The position numbers were made by a program, and so were the translations under genes. This document shows positions 1 through 6,330 of a stretch of 33,177 nt of DNA, piece after piece. The stretch is taken from NCBI GenBank assembly GCA_035760965.1, contig DASTRY010000034.1, forward strand, positions 1-33,177. Reading direction: 5' to 3'. This DNA is from JADGHX01 sp035760965 (lineage in GTDB: Bacteria > Pseudomonadota > Gammaproteobacteria > Steroidobacterales > Steroidobacteraceae). Below the pieces are notes generated by a model. That model ran no database searches and was not told where the DNA came from. It saw only the letters and a list, made by a program, of their open reading frames with translations. Each line of letters starts with the position of its first letter. Within the stretch, counting starts at the first letter, position 1.

Positions 1-509
1 TCGCTGAAGGCGTCGTACTTCAAGAGCCGGCGCAGATACTCCGCGTGCTCCTTCAACGTCGAAAAGTAGAGCCAGTCATAGAACGCCGTCTTTGGCTCGA
101 GCTTCCACTCTGTATCGCCGAAGCGGAAACCGGTCAGCTTCCCGGAAGACCTGAGCCGCGCATCCTGCTTCGCGTCTCGCGCAGAAAGCGGGTAGAGATC
201 CGTGTACGGCCCGCCGTGCTCAAAGACCTTGCTTCCTTGGTAAGCGGATTCGAGCGGAACGCGCCGGCCGTCTGGCAGCTCCACTTTCAAATTGAATGCG
301 CTCAAGCGAACGCCCAGCTTCTCCGCCGACTTGGTCGAAACCTCGAGAACCTGACGCAGCCCTTCCTTGGAAGCAGCCGCATGCAGTTCTTCAACGTTCC
401 TCTTCTTCTGAACAGGCGCGAAGCCCGGATGCCAGGTGAACCGGACGACCACCTCGTCGACCAGATGAGGACCGTGATCCCGGGGCACAAAGATGGGCCG
501 CTCCGCCAC
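1..509 (-). CDS. DarT1-associated NADAR-type antitoxin (C-terminus beyond window start)
   Basis: Probable antitoxin of the DarT toxin encoded just upstream. NADAR proteins paired with DarT1 are reported to remove ADP-ribose from DNA guanine; I assign the family from remembered sequence patterns, not a search. Visible hallmarks are HPGFAPVQKKRN near residue 28, ESAYQGSKVF, GGPYTDLY, RLRSSGKL and LEPKTAFYDWLY. I chose a GTG start at 509, two bases after the DarT stop, because homology to the family begins at once (AERPIFVPRDHG) and no ATG fits. About 169 codons are present; the frame is open at base 1, so the C-terminus lies outside. A second copy of this gene sits at 18867-19466, with about 89% identical residues over the shared stretch, and lacks the first 35 residues. 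The tight spacing implies translation coupled to the toxin. Confidence 0.78.
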   Translation of the reverse strand, partial: MAERPIFVPRDHGPHLVDEVVVRFTWHPGFAPVQKKRNVEELHAAASKEGLRQVLEVSTKSAEKLGVRLSAFNLKVELPDGRRVPLESAYQGSKVFEHGGPYTDLYPLSARDAKQDARLRSSGKLTGFRFGDTEWKLEPKTAFYDWLYFSTLKEHAEYLRRLLKYDAFS

Positions 510-511
510 GC

Positions 512-1027
512 TCAGAGTCCTCGGATCATGTTCACTGGAATATCTGCGGGCACCAGAACCTCGTACTTTCGCGCGGCCAGCAGTCGCTTTAGCACAGCGG
601 GGTCTTTCCAGTCCGTCCGCGTATATACAACCGCGAAATCCATCTGCTCGATCGCCTCGTGCAGCGTCAGCAACGGAACACCCGTCTTGTTGGCAACGCC
701 CGGCGCGAATGTTAACCCGTCGGCCTTCAGGACCGCCGGGTCAATCTGGAGAAAGGCGATTTCCTGAACATGGCCCTCCTTCCTCGCCGTCCACTCCATA
801 GGATGTTGATTGAAAAGACAAAGATGGACGTACTGATCCAGGCCGAGACGGGTGTCAGCGTCGTGGCTCCACTGGTTTCCTCCGGGGGCCGCCACAGAGA
901 CCCCGCGCCGCCGCAGCTCTGCCAAGCGCAGCAGCCCGTATTCCCCAATCGAGGAAAGGTTTCGCACGTCGGTGAAGTGAAAGAGGCGCTTCACGCCGAA
1001 CTGTTTGATGAACTCTTCAGCAGTCAT
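512..1027 (-). CDS. darT: DarT-family DNA ADP-ribosyltransferase toxin
   Basis: Toxin of a DarT toxin-antitoxin pair (formerly DUF4433), which uses NAD+ to ADP-ribosylate bases in DNA and blocks replication; related systems act against phage. The 171-residue protein opens with the typical LFHFTDVRNLSSIGEYGLL segment (residues 15-33). It continues with RLGLDQYVHL and NQHPMEW, and near the end has KYEVLVPADIP, whose Glu (about residue 156) corresponds to the catalytic glutamate of the family. It is shorter than typical DarT2 toxins, and its partner is NADAR rather than a DarG macrodomain protein, which points to the DarT1 type with guanine as the likely target. That subtype call rests on the neighbour. 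Its ATG overlaps the stop of the upstream 46-codon gene in an ATGA, so the two are probably translationally coupled. It looks complete and active. Confidence 0.85.
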   Translation of the reverse strand: MTAEEFIKQFGVKRLFHFTDVRNLSSIGEYGLLRLAELRRRGVSVAAPGGNQWSHDADTRLGLDQYVHLCLFNQHPMEWTARKEGHVQEIAFLQIDPAVLKADGLTFAPGVANKTGVPLLTLHEAIEQMDFAVVYTRTDWKDPAVLKRLLAARKYEVLVPADIPVNMIRGL

Positions 1028-1164
1028 CGTGCACCGCCCCGACCGGACGCCACGTGGGTCGGCCCTCGAAGAAGCAGGGCAGCGTTCACGGCGCGGTACG
1101 CGGTCTTCAGTCGTTGTGCGACGTCGACATCAGCGAGCTTCTTGTCGATCAAAGGTGCAGGCAT
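1024..1164 (-). CDS. 46-residue protein upstream of and coupled to darT
   Basis: Small gene beginning MPAPLIDKKLADVDVAQRL; I do not recognise a family. Three things support real translation. GAGGGA lies 8 bases before its ATG. Its TGA overlaps the darT ATG in ATGA. A copy of the same start region, with the same GAGGATCACTG-ATG spacing, survives at 19524 upstream of the second NADAR gene, where the matching peptide reads DDKLTDASVAQRL. The conserved segment is a short amphipathic helix; the rest is poorly structured and basic. It may act as a leader that couples toxin translation or as a small accessory subunit; neither is shown by sequence alone. Confidence 0.55.
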   Translation of the reverse strand: MPAPLIDKKLADVDVAQRLKTAYRAVNAALLLRGPTHVASGRGGAR

Positions 1165-1202
1165 CTGTGATCCCTCGTTCCATGTGGATGTATCAGACAG
1201 GA

Positions 1203-1234
1203 GACGAGTAACGGCCCCACGGCCGTTACTCGTC
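1203..1234. other. Perfect 14-bp hairpin inside the darT operon
   Basis: GACGAGTAACGGCC (1203-1216) and its exact reverse complement (1221-1234) are separated by a four-base loop. It lies in the 76-base gap between the 71-codon gene and the 46-codon gene. No T-run follows on either strand, so it is not an ordinary intrinsic terminator; an attenuation, processing or RNA-protection role is possible. At the second locus the arm GCCGTTACTCGTC is retained exactly (19582-19594) while the partner arm has decayed. Confidence 0.75.
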
Positions 1235-1240
1235 GAACGA

Positions 1241-1456
1241 TCAGCTTTCGTCGTTTTCAGATTCGTCCTCTTCTTCGAGAGACTGAATCGCCGCAGTCAG
1301 ATCCAGTGCCGCCCACTGCAGCGTTGTCGCAGTGGCGGAGAGCCGTGCACGCTTACGCTTGTTCTTCGCGCGTTCCGCTTCAGCTCTGAAGCCATCAACA
1401 CGCCCGAGCCACGTGACGCACTTCAGTAGCAGTTCCGACTTCTGATCCTCGTTCAT
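1241..1456 (-). CDS. 71-residue helical protein of the darT operon
   Basis: Unrecognised small protein. It has an N-terminal helix (KSELLLKCVTWLGRVDGF), a strongly basic middle (AKNKRKRARL), a second helix (LQWAALDLTAAIQSL) and an acidic tail (EEEDESENDES). No membrane segment or signal peptide is visible. Its ATG overlaps the stop of the preceding 110-codon gene as ATGA, which argues for co-translation. The hairpin at 1203-1234 follows its stop. A decayed and internally shortened copy of the 3' half can be traced at about 19595-19735 near the second NADAR gene, showing that this gene once belonged to the same cassette there. The charge pattern could suit nucleic-acid or partner binding; that is inference. 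Confidence 0.6.
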   Translation of the reverse strand: MNEDQKSELLLKCVTWLGRVDGFRAEAERAKNKRKRARLSATATTLQWAALDLTAAIQSLEEEDESENDES

Positions 1457-1785
1457 GACCGCACCTCGCGAACCGCGACATCGAGTGCGTCGTACGCGCG
1501 CTTGATACAGCGAACGCCGTGGAGAAGCGTCGTGATCTCATCTCCTACGTCGGCGCCTGCGGTACTCCCCTCGCGCTCCTCCGCACCCAGCAGCGCGTTC
1601 GCGGCCGTCGCGACAACGGAGATTGCGTCGGACAACCTCCCCATGATCTCGTCAATGTCAGGCTTGATCGGAGGAGCGTTGCTCGCTCGCGCCTTCGGTC
1701 GCGCGTGCCGCGCTCGGCGTGCGCGGAGCTCCGCCGATCCCGATCCCTTCGTCTGGTTAGAATCAACTCGTTTCGCTGAACCCAT
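1453..1785 (-). CDS. 110-residue basic/helical protein, first gene of the darT operon
   Basis: Unrecognised protein. I chose the ATG at 1785 because AGAGGAAGG lies 5 bases upstream; a longer reading to 1869 lacks such a site and has low-quality N-terminal sequence. The first 40 residues are rich in Arg, Lys and Ala (RARRARHARPKARASNAPP) and probably disordered and nucleic-acid binding. From about residue 45 a helical domain follows (IDEIMGRLSDAISVVATAANALL, then EITTLLHGVRCIKRAYDALDVAV). Its TGA overlaps the ATG of the 71-codon gene. It leads an apparent operon of five genes ending in darT and the NADAR gene. It may be a regulator or accessory of the toxin system, which is inference from position only. 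Confidence 0.6.
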   Translation of the reverse strand: MGSAKRVDSNQTKGSGSAELRARRARHARPKARASNAPPIKPDIDEIMGRLSDAISVVATAANALLGAEEREGSTAGADVGDEITTLLHGVRCIKRAYDALDVAVREVRS

Positions 1786-2121
1786 GGCTGCCTTCCTCTG
1801 GTAGGCGGTTGTGGCTAGTCGTCCGGGGCTGCTCCAACAGTCCCGGGCGGCGCTCTTGTGAACAGCCATCAGCGAAGGTGGTAAGAGCGGGGGTAATGGC
1901 AGGTGTCAGGTGAAGCAGAAAACCTGCAGAAAACAGGCACTTTCCTGCCTTCTACGAGGGCCTTCCGCCCACCACCTTCCCCTGTTTCTCGCCTATATCC
2001 GGCAGTATAAATCTTACCTAACCTACGGATTTATCTAGAGATAGTCACCGGACTCTGCCGGGCCACCGGACTTCATCGGGCCGTTTCGAGTCGCTGTCAC
2101 GTCAGCGTAGCCGCGCAGTCA
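1786..2121. promoter_or_regulatory. Intergenic region with candidate promoter for the darT operon
   Basis: This 336-base gap contains the most AT-rich stretch of the left end. On the minus strand TATACT (2004-2009) is a near-consensus -10; no convincing -35 was found. ATAAATC (2007-2013) and GATTTAT (2028-2034) form a perfect inverted repeat 14 bases apart overlapping it, a possible operator. If this is the promoter, the leader before the 110-codon gene is about 210 bases; it contains GCAGAAAAC twice (about 1916-1936) and several CAGG/CCTG motifs. No gene is seen here. Confidence 0.35.
2046..2081. repeat. Tandem 18-bp imperfect direct repeat
   Basis: CACCGGACTCTGCCGGGC (2046-2063) is followed at once by CACCGGACTTCATCGGGC (2064-2081), with four mismatches in 18. 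It lies between the phosphatase gene and the candidate darT-operon promoter. It could be a protein-binding site or a chance duplication. Confidence 0.5.
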
Positions 2122-2472
2122 TCAAGGTGCGCGGGTCGAGAACACCTTCGGCAGGTGCGGCGGCACGAGCGCCTTCAACAGTCGGATCAGCCCGGCGTCC
2201 ATGTACTCATATTCGTCGGGGATGTTGAGGCACACGACCTTTTTTCCTTTGAGCTGCGCGCGGAAGCGCTGTGACAGTTTGTTCCGGTGGGTCTTTTCCA
2301 TTACGAAGATCACGTCGGCCCACGTGATCTGCTCGGGCGTCAGCGGAGTTTCGGCGTCGTGATTCAACCCCGCCGAATCCACCTCCAAGCCGGGGACTGA
2401 CGAGAACACCTGCTCTGCCGTGGGACTGCGCAGACGATTCTGCGAACACACGAAAAGAGCACGGACGGTCAT
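2122..2472 (-). CDS. Short low-molecular-weight protein tyrosine phosphatase-like protein
   Basis: A 116-residue cytoplasmic phosphatase-fold protein. The P-loop CSQNRLRS near residues 9-16 fits the C-x5-R-S signature of low-molecular-weight tyrosine phosphatases and arsenate reductases, followed by PTAEQVF, SAGL and ADVIFVMEKTH. The candidate general acid is in LNIPDEYEYMD near residue 88. It is shorter than classical enzymes (about 150) and matches a compact subfamily common in bacterial genomes whose substrate is not established. I placed the start at ATG 2472 (MTVRALFVCSQN), since the P-loop strand normally begins the protein; a longer frame upstream overlaps the antitoxin gene. It lies 35 bases after that antitoxin gene on the same strand, so the two may be co-transcribed. 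Confidence 0.8.
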   Translation of the reverse strand: MTVRALFVCSQNRLRSPTAEQVFSSVPGLEVDSAGLNHDAETPLTPEQITWADVIFVMEKTHRNKLSQRFRAQLKGKKVVCLNIPDEYEYMDAGLIRLLKALVPPHLPKVFSTRAP

Positions 2473-2507
2473 CGGTTCGAAGTTCAGGTCTCGTCTTGTG
2501 CTCGTGA

Positions 2508-2834
2508 CTAGGCGTGCGCTCCCGCCGCTCGGCGCTTCACTGAAAGCTTCGCAATAGTCCACTTCACGCCGAGCGCCTCAACGATCTTTCTCAGCATTTC
2601 GTATCGAGGCTTCGCGCCGGGCATAAGCGTCTTGTAGAGGCTTTCCCTGCCCAAGCCCGAGTCCTTAGCGATCTTCGCAATCCCGCGTGCCTTGGCAACG
2701 CTCGACACGGCCAGCGGGAACACGTCCGGATTTGCGTCTTCCACCGCTGCGGCGAGGTACTCGGCGATTACCTTCTCGTTATCGAGGTAGTCCGCGGAGC
2801 TGTACACCGGAAATTTCGCCTTCGCAATTGACAC
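2508..2834 (-). CDS. Orphan addiction-module antidote protein (HI1420/TIGR02684 type)
   Basis: A 108-residue DNA-binding antitoxin of the family normally paired with a RelE/ParE-like killer protein (HI1419/HI1420 arrangement). Typical features in order are ADYLDNEKVIAEYLAAAVED, then VAKARGIAKIAKDSGLGRESLYKTL (the helix-turn-helix, about residues 53-77), then LRKIVEALGV. I chose the GTG at 2834 (VSIAKAKFPVYSS) with GAGG just upstream; the longer reading frame runs into the divergent ClC gene and makes little sense. The toxin gene should lie immediately upstream, but only a short stub of it is visible (2836-2925). The antitoxin is therefore alone, perhaps retained as a regulator or to neutralise toxins encoded elsewhere. 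Confidence 0.82.
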   Translation of the reverse strand: MSIAKAKFPVYSSADYLDNEKVIAEYLAAAVEDANPDVFPLAVSSVAKARGIAKIAKDSGLGRESLYKTLMPGAKPRYEMLRKIVEALGVKWTIAKLSVKRRAAGAHA

Positions 2835-2835
2835 A

Positions 2836-2925
2836 TTCCTCAGAACTTGCCGGCCAAACAAGAGCCCGGCGAATGTCTCGCATCTGCGTTCCCTTGTCAC
2901 CAGCGAGCGGCAGTCGTCGCTCGAC
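2836..2925 (-). pseudogene. C-terminal stub of a RelE/ParE-type killer toxin
   Basis: Reading the minus strand directly upstream of the orphan antitoxin gives ERRLPLAGDKGTQMRDI followed by RRALVWPASSEE. This resembles the C-terminus of HI1419/TIGR02683 killer proteins (LLCGGDKxxQxxDIxxA). The expected N-terminal 70 or so residues are missing: further upstream the frame reads nonsense opposite the start of the ClC gene. The frame also runs on through the antitoxin start, so no normal stop remains. I infer that the toxin was truncated, perhaps when the ClC segment was joined here. The match is short and from memory. Confidence 0.55.
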
Positions 2926-2958
2926 CTCCCGCGCCGAGCCGCGTGCGATAATTCCTCG

Positions 2959-4329
2959 ATGGACGATTCTTCCTCGCGACCGCAGTGGCATCGCTCCATT
3001 TTTGGCCACGAGTTCTTTGCCCCGGCTCAGTGGCGTCGGCGCGCCGTCCTGTGGACGGGCGGAGTGCTCGTGGGCCTTGCAGCGATCGCGTTCGCGCGCG
3101 CGAGCGATCTTGCGTTTCAGATGTTCCGTCACATGCTGGGTTGGTCCTCATGGCTCCCCGTGCTGTTGACGCCGGCGACCTTCGCCGTGCTCGCATGGCT
3201 GACGCGGGGCGTGCTCGAGCCAGCCCGCGGCAGCGGCATTCCCCAGGTGATTGCGGCGATCAACGTTGAAGATCCAGGCTTTCGCGACAGGCTCCTGTCA
3301 TTGCCGGTGTCGCTCGGCAAGATCGCGCTGACACTGCTCGGCCTGCTCGGCGGTGCATCGATCGGCCGCGAGGGACCCACGGTGCACATCGGCGCCGGAC
3401 TCATGTATTGGATCGGCCGGCGCTTCGCGTTCACCGATCCCAAGGCCATCTCACGATTCGTGCTCGCCGGCGGCGGCGCAGGCATCGCCGCTGCGTTCAA
3501 CACGCCGCTCGCCGGAGTCGTATTTGCCATCGAGGAACTGGCCGGCACCTACGAGCACCGCTTCAGCGGCATCATTCTCACGGCCGTGATCTTCGCCGGC
3601 ATGGTCTCCTTGGGCCTGCTCGGCGACTACGCCTATTTCGGCCACGTCGCCACGGAGTTGCCGCTGCGCGAGGCGTGGCTCGCCGTTATCGCGTGCGGAC
3701 TCATTGGTGGGCTCGCCGGCGGAGCGTTCGTGCGCGCCATCTTGCTCTCGGATCGCGGGCCCCTCGCGAGAATTGCAGCGCTCCGCCAGCGCGCACCGAT
3801 TCTCTTCGCCGCCGGCTGCGGGCTCGCGCTTGCAGGACTCGGCCTCGTGAGCGCGAACACCGTCTACGGAACCGGATATGAACAGGCCCGGAGTCTCATC
3901 CAGTCGGCACACGGCGAAGCAACCGCCTTCGGAGCATTCAAGCTGTGCGCCAACATCATCTCGTATTGGGCCGGGATTCCCGGAGGCATCTTCTCACCCG
4001 CACTCGCGGTGGGCGCGGGCATCGGACAGATGATCGCGTGGCTGCTGAGCTCCGCGCACTCCTCCGCAGTCGTACTGCTTGGGATGGCGGGTTTCCTCGC
4101 CGGCGTCACGCAGACGCCGATAACGGCCGCCGTGATTTCATTCGAGCTCACAGCGAACCACAGCATGATCATTCCAATCATGGCCGTGAGCCTGCTGGCC
4201 CGTGGCATTTCCTCTCTCGTCTCCCCCACGCCGGTGTATCGGGCGTTTGCCGACCGACTGATCGCGCAATTCGAGCATGGGCGGGACGCATCGAGCGCAT
4301 CTCAGCATGAATCGCCTTCCGTGAGATAG
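2959..4329 (+). CDS. ClC-family chloride transporter
   Basis: A 456-residue inner-membrane ClC protein, probably a Cl-/H+ exchanger. All three anion-binding signatures are visible: GSGIPQV (residues 91-97), GREGPTVHIG (136-145, with gating Glu138) and GGIFSPALAVGAG (342-354). The acidic pair in VVFAIEELAG corresponds to the inner proton-pathway glutamates of E. coli ClcA (from memory of that protein), which favours an exchanger over a channel. The helix with QTPITAAVI is also typical. There is no C-terminal CBS domain, so regulation by nucleotides is unlikely. The start at 2959 is the only sensible ATG; no strong ribosome site is seen. It stands alone between the toxin-antitoxin patch and a convergent glycosyltransferase gene. 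Confidence 0.92.
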   Translation: MDDSSSRPQWHRSIFGHEFFAPAQWRRRAVLWTGGVLVGLAAIAFARASDLAFQMFRHMLGWSSWLPVLLTPATFAVLAWLTRGVLEPARGSGIPQVIAAINVEDPGFRDRLLSLPVSLGKIALTLLGLLGGASIGREGPTVHIGAGLMYWIGRRFAFTDPKAISRFVLAGGGAGIAAAFNTPLAGVVFAIEELAGTYEHRFSGIILTAVIFAGMVSLGLLGDYAYFGHVATELPLREAWLAVIACGLIGGLAGGAFVRAILLSDRGPLARIAALRQRAPILFAAGCGLALAGLGLVSANTVYGTGYEQARSLIQSAHGEATAFGAFKLCANIISYWAGIPGGIFSPALAVGAGIGQMIAWLLSSAHSSAVVLLGMAGFLAGVTQTPITAAVISFELTANHSMIIPIMAVSLLARGISSLVSPTPVYRAFADRLIAQFEHGRDASSASQHESPSVR

Positions 4330-4427
4330 ATTCGAGCTTCAGATCGCGCCGCTCTACGATTCTGCTCACGCTGCTCAGCCGCGGCGCACCGCGTACGCGG
4401 AAAGCGTTGGCCGACACTCCGGTCTGA

Positions 4428-6155
4428 TCATCCGGCCGGCCTCCCGCCGGCAACGACAATAGGTTCGTCGAGCGCTCGCTGATATTCCGCCTCATCGATC
4501 GCGTCCACCGACCGCAGCTTCGCCAGCAATGCGTCGATTAGCGAACGTAGCCCCGGTCCCGGAGTGCCGCGAGCGAATGAGCTCTGATACTTGATCGGCC
4601 CTGGGATAATCGCGACCAGAAAGGCCATCTGGGCCGGCGTCAGCTCCTGGGGTTCGCGACCGAAATAGTGGCGGGCCGCGGGCCGTAAGCCGCGCAGGCC
4701 CGGGCCCCATTCGATGATGTTCAGGTAGATCTCGAGAATACGATCCTTGCCGAGCGCCGACTCGAGCAAGAACGCAATCGCCAGTTCCTGCAGCTTGCGT
4801 CCGACTTCCTTGTCACGCGACAGGAACAGGTTCTTGGCCAGCTGCTGGGTGATTGTCGACGCACCGCGCGCCGCGCCGCCGCGCGACCAGTTGGTGAGCA
4901 GCGCGGCGGGTAGCTCGCGAAGGTCGATGCCGCGATGTCCGTAGAAGCCCGCGTCTTCTGAAAGCAGCAGAGTACGCACGAAAAGCGGCGGAACGTCACC
5001 CAGGGCAATGAAGTCGGGGGATGCGGGCGAGACGTTGATGGGACGGTGCGGCCCGAATCCTTCATCGGCGCCGAAGATGAAATCGCCGCGCAAGCGCAAG
5101 ATCGCTGGCGGCATCCGGCGTGGCGGCCTGAAGCTGATCTTTTGAATCACCGAGAGCGAGGCGGGATCCATCGCGCGCCCGCGCACTCGCACGTCGATCG
5201 TCGCCGAGCCCAGATCGCCGCCGCCGCGGCCGGGCGGCATTCCCAAACTTTCGGGGACCGCGAGTCCAAGAGTGCTCAGCAATTGCGCGAAGTTGAGATC
5301 CCGCACGCCGAGTGCAAGATCGACCGACGGATCGGCGTCGGCGTCGTGCACTGCGAGCGAGCCCGACAAGGCCGCACCGTCCAACGTCGTGTGAACCTCG
5401 GGGATCTCGATCGTGCCCTCGGCTCGCCGCCACACGCCATCGAAACGTAAGGCCACGTCCGTTGGATCGCCGAGCTGCTGTTCCTCGGCGGTGGAATCTG
5501 CCAGCGCTGGCAGGCGCGCGCCGAGCGCGCCCACGTCTACGTGGAAGCGGAGCGTATCGGTGCTGGTCCTAAGATCCACGCGGCCATCCGCAATGCCAGG
5601 ATCGATCAGCGGACGCCCGTCGCGCTGGACGTCAAGCAGATTGCCGACGTCGAGCCCGCGTGCCTCGACGCTCCATGCGTTGCTCGCTGGATCCGGCAGC
5701 TTGCGGATCGACAGACCAGTCTGTGGCTCTACCAGCGTGAGCTGCAGGTTCTCGCCACGAATGCCCACAACGTCCCAGGCTGAAGCCGGCGAGCTGACGC
5801 TGACCCCGGATGGGCCCGCGAGAGTCGCGCCGCGAACTGTGAGTCGCACACGACCGGGCCACGAGGCTGCGATCATGTCGGCATGCAGTCGTGCTCCATG
5901 ACGAAGGTCGAGATCGAACCCCTCCAGTCGCAGCAACGGCCAGACGCCGACGCGTACGCGCCCAACTCGCGCCACCAGGCCATGGCGCACGGCCTCGGCT
6001 TCGATCCGCGCTCGTACCGCGTGCTCGAGCATCGGTTTCAGCAACACGGCGGCCAGGCTTACGATCAGCGCCGTGGCGATTGCGGCGAGCCACCACCGTC
6101 GCCCGCGGGCTCGGAATGTAACCATCGACGTGAGGATGCCACACATCGTTCTCAT
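4428..6155 (-). CDS. Peptidoglycan glycosyltransferase (GT51) with AsmA-like N-terminal region
   Basis: A 575-residue, inner-membrane-anchored protein. After one membrane helix (about residues 20-42) comes some 310 residues of beta-rich, AsmA-like sequence (weight-of-pattern call only). A GT51 lipid II polymerase domain then fills about 365-545. The five GT51 motifs are present: EDAGFYGHRGID with catalytic Glu400, RGASTITQQLAKNLFLS, RKLQE, KDRILEIYLNIIEWG and RHYFGRE. No transpeptidase domain follows, so it polymerises glycan strands without cross-linking them, like MtgA, but is more than twice MtgA's usual length of about 240. The start at 6155 has GGGAG four bases upstream; the ATG at 6122 is an alternative. 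It is a single gene converging with the ClC gene. Confidence 0.88.
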   Translation of the reverse strand: MRTMCGILTSMVTFRARGRRWWLAAIATALIVSLAAVLLKPMLEHAVRARIEAEAVRHGLVARVGRVRVGVWPLLRLEGFDLDLRHGARLHADMIAASWPGRVRLTVRGATLAGPSGVSVSSPASAWDVVGIRGENLQLTLVEPQTGLSIRKLPDPASNAWSVEARGLDVGNLLDVQRDGRPLIDPGIADGRVDLRTSTDTLRFHVDVGALGARLPALADSTAEEQQLGDPTDVALRFDGVWRRAEGTIEIPEVHTTLDGAALSGSLAVHDADADPSVDLALGVRDLNFAQLLSTLGLAVPESLGMPPGRGGGDLGSATIDVRVRGRAMDPASLSVIQKISFRPPRRMPPAILRLRGDFIFGADEGFGPHRPINVSPASPDFIALGDVPPLFVRTLLLSEDAGFYGHRGIDLRELPAALLTNWSRGGAARGASTITQQLAKNLFLSRDKEVGRKLQELAIAFLLESALGKDRILEIYLNIIEWGPGLRGLRPAARHYFGREPQELTPAQMAFLVAIIPGPIKYQSSFARGTPGPGLRSLIDALLAKLRSVDAIDEAEYQRALDEPIVVAGGRPAG

Positions 6156-6330
6156 CGATCTCCCGAGGAGCTGACGCCTCGGGAATTCGCGAGGAAAACG
6201 AGGCTACAAGGGGCCGCACGAAAGCTGGCAGGTCGCTAAACTACGACACCATGTAGCCGCCGCACGCCGCCTACGACGGCAAGGAGGATCAAGAAGGCGA
6301 ACAAGTCATAGGCGCGTCCAGGTACTCGCG

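Noticed and set aside
6240..6330. A hydrophobic run (YDLFAFLILLAVVGGVRR) on the minus strand after the carboxylesterase stop
   Set aside because: It has no start codon or ribosome site in frame and overlaps the end of the esterase frame; too short to call a gene or remnant.
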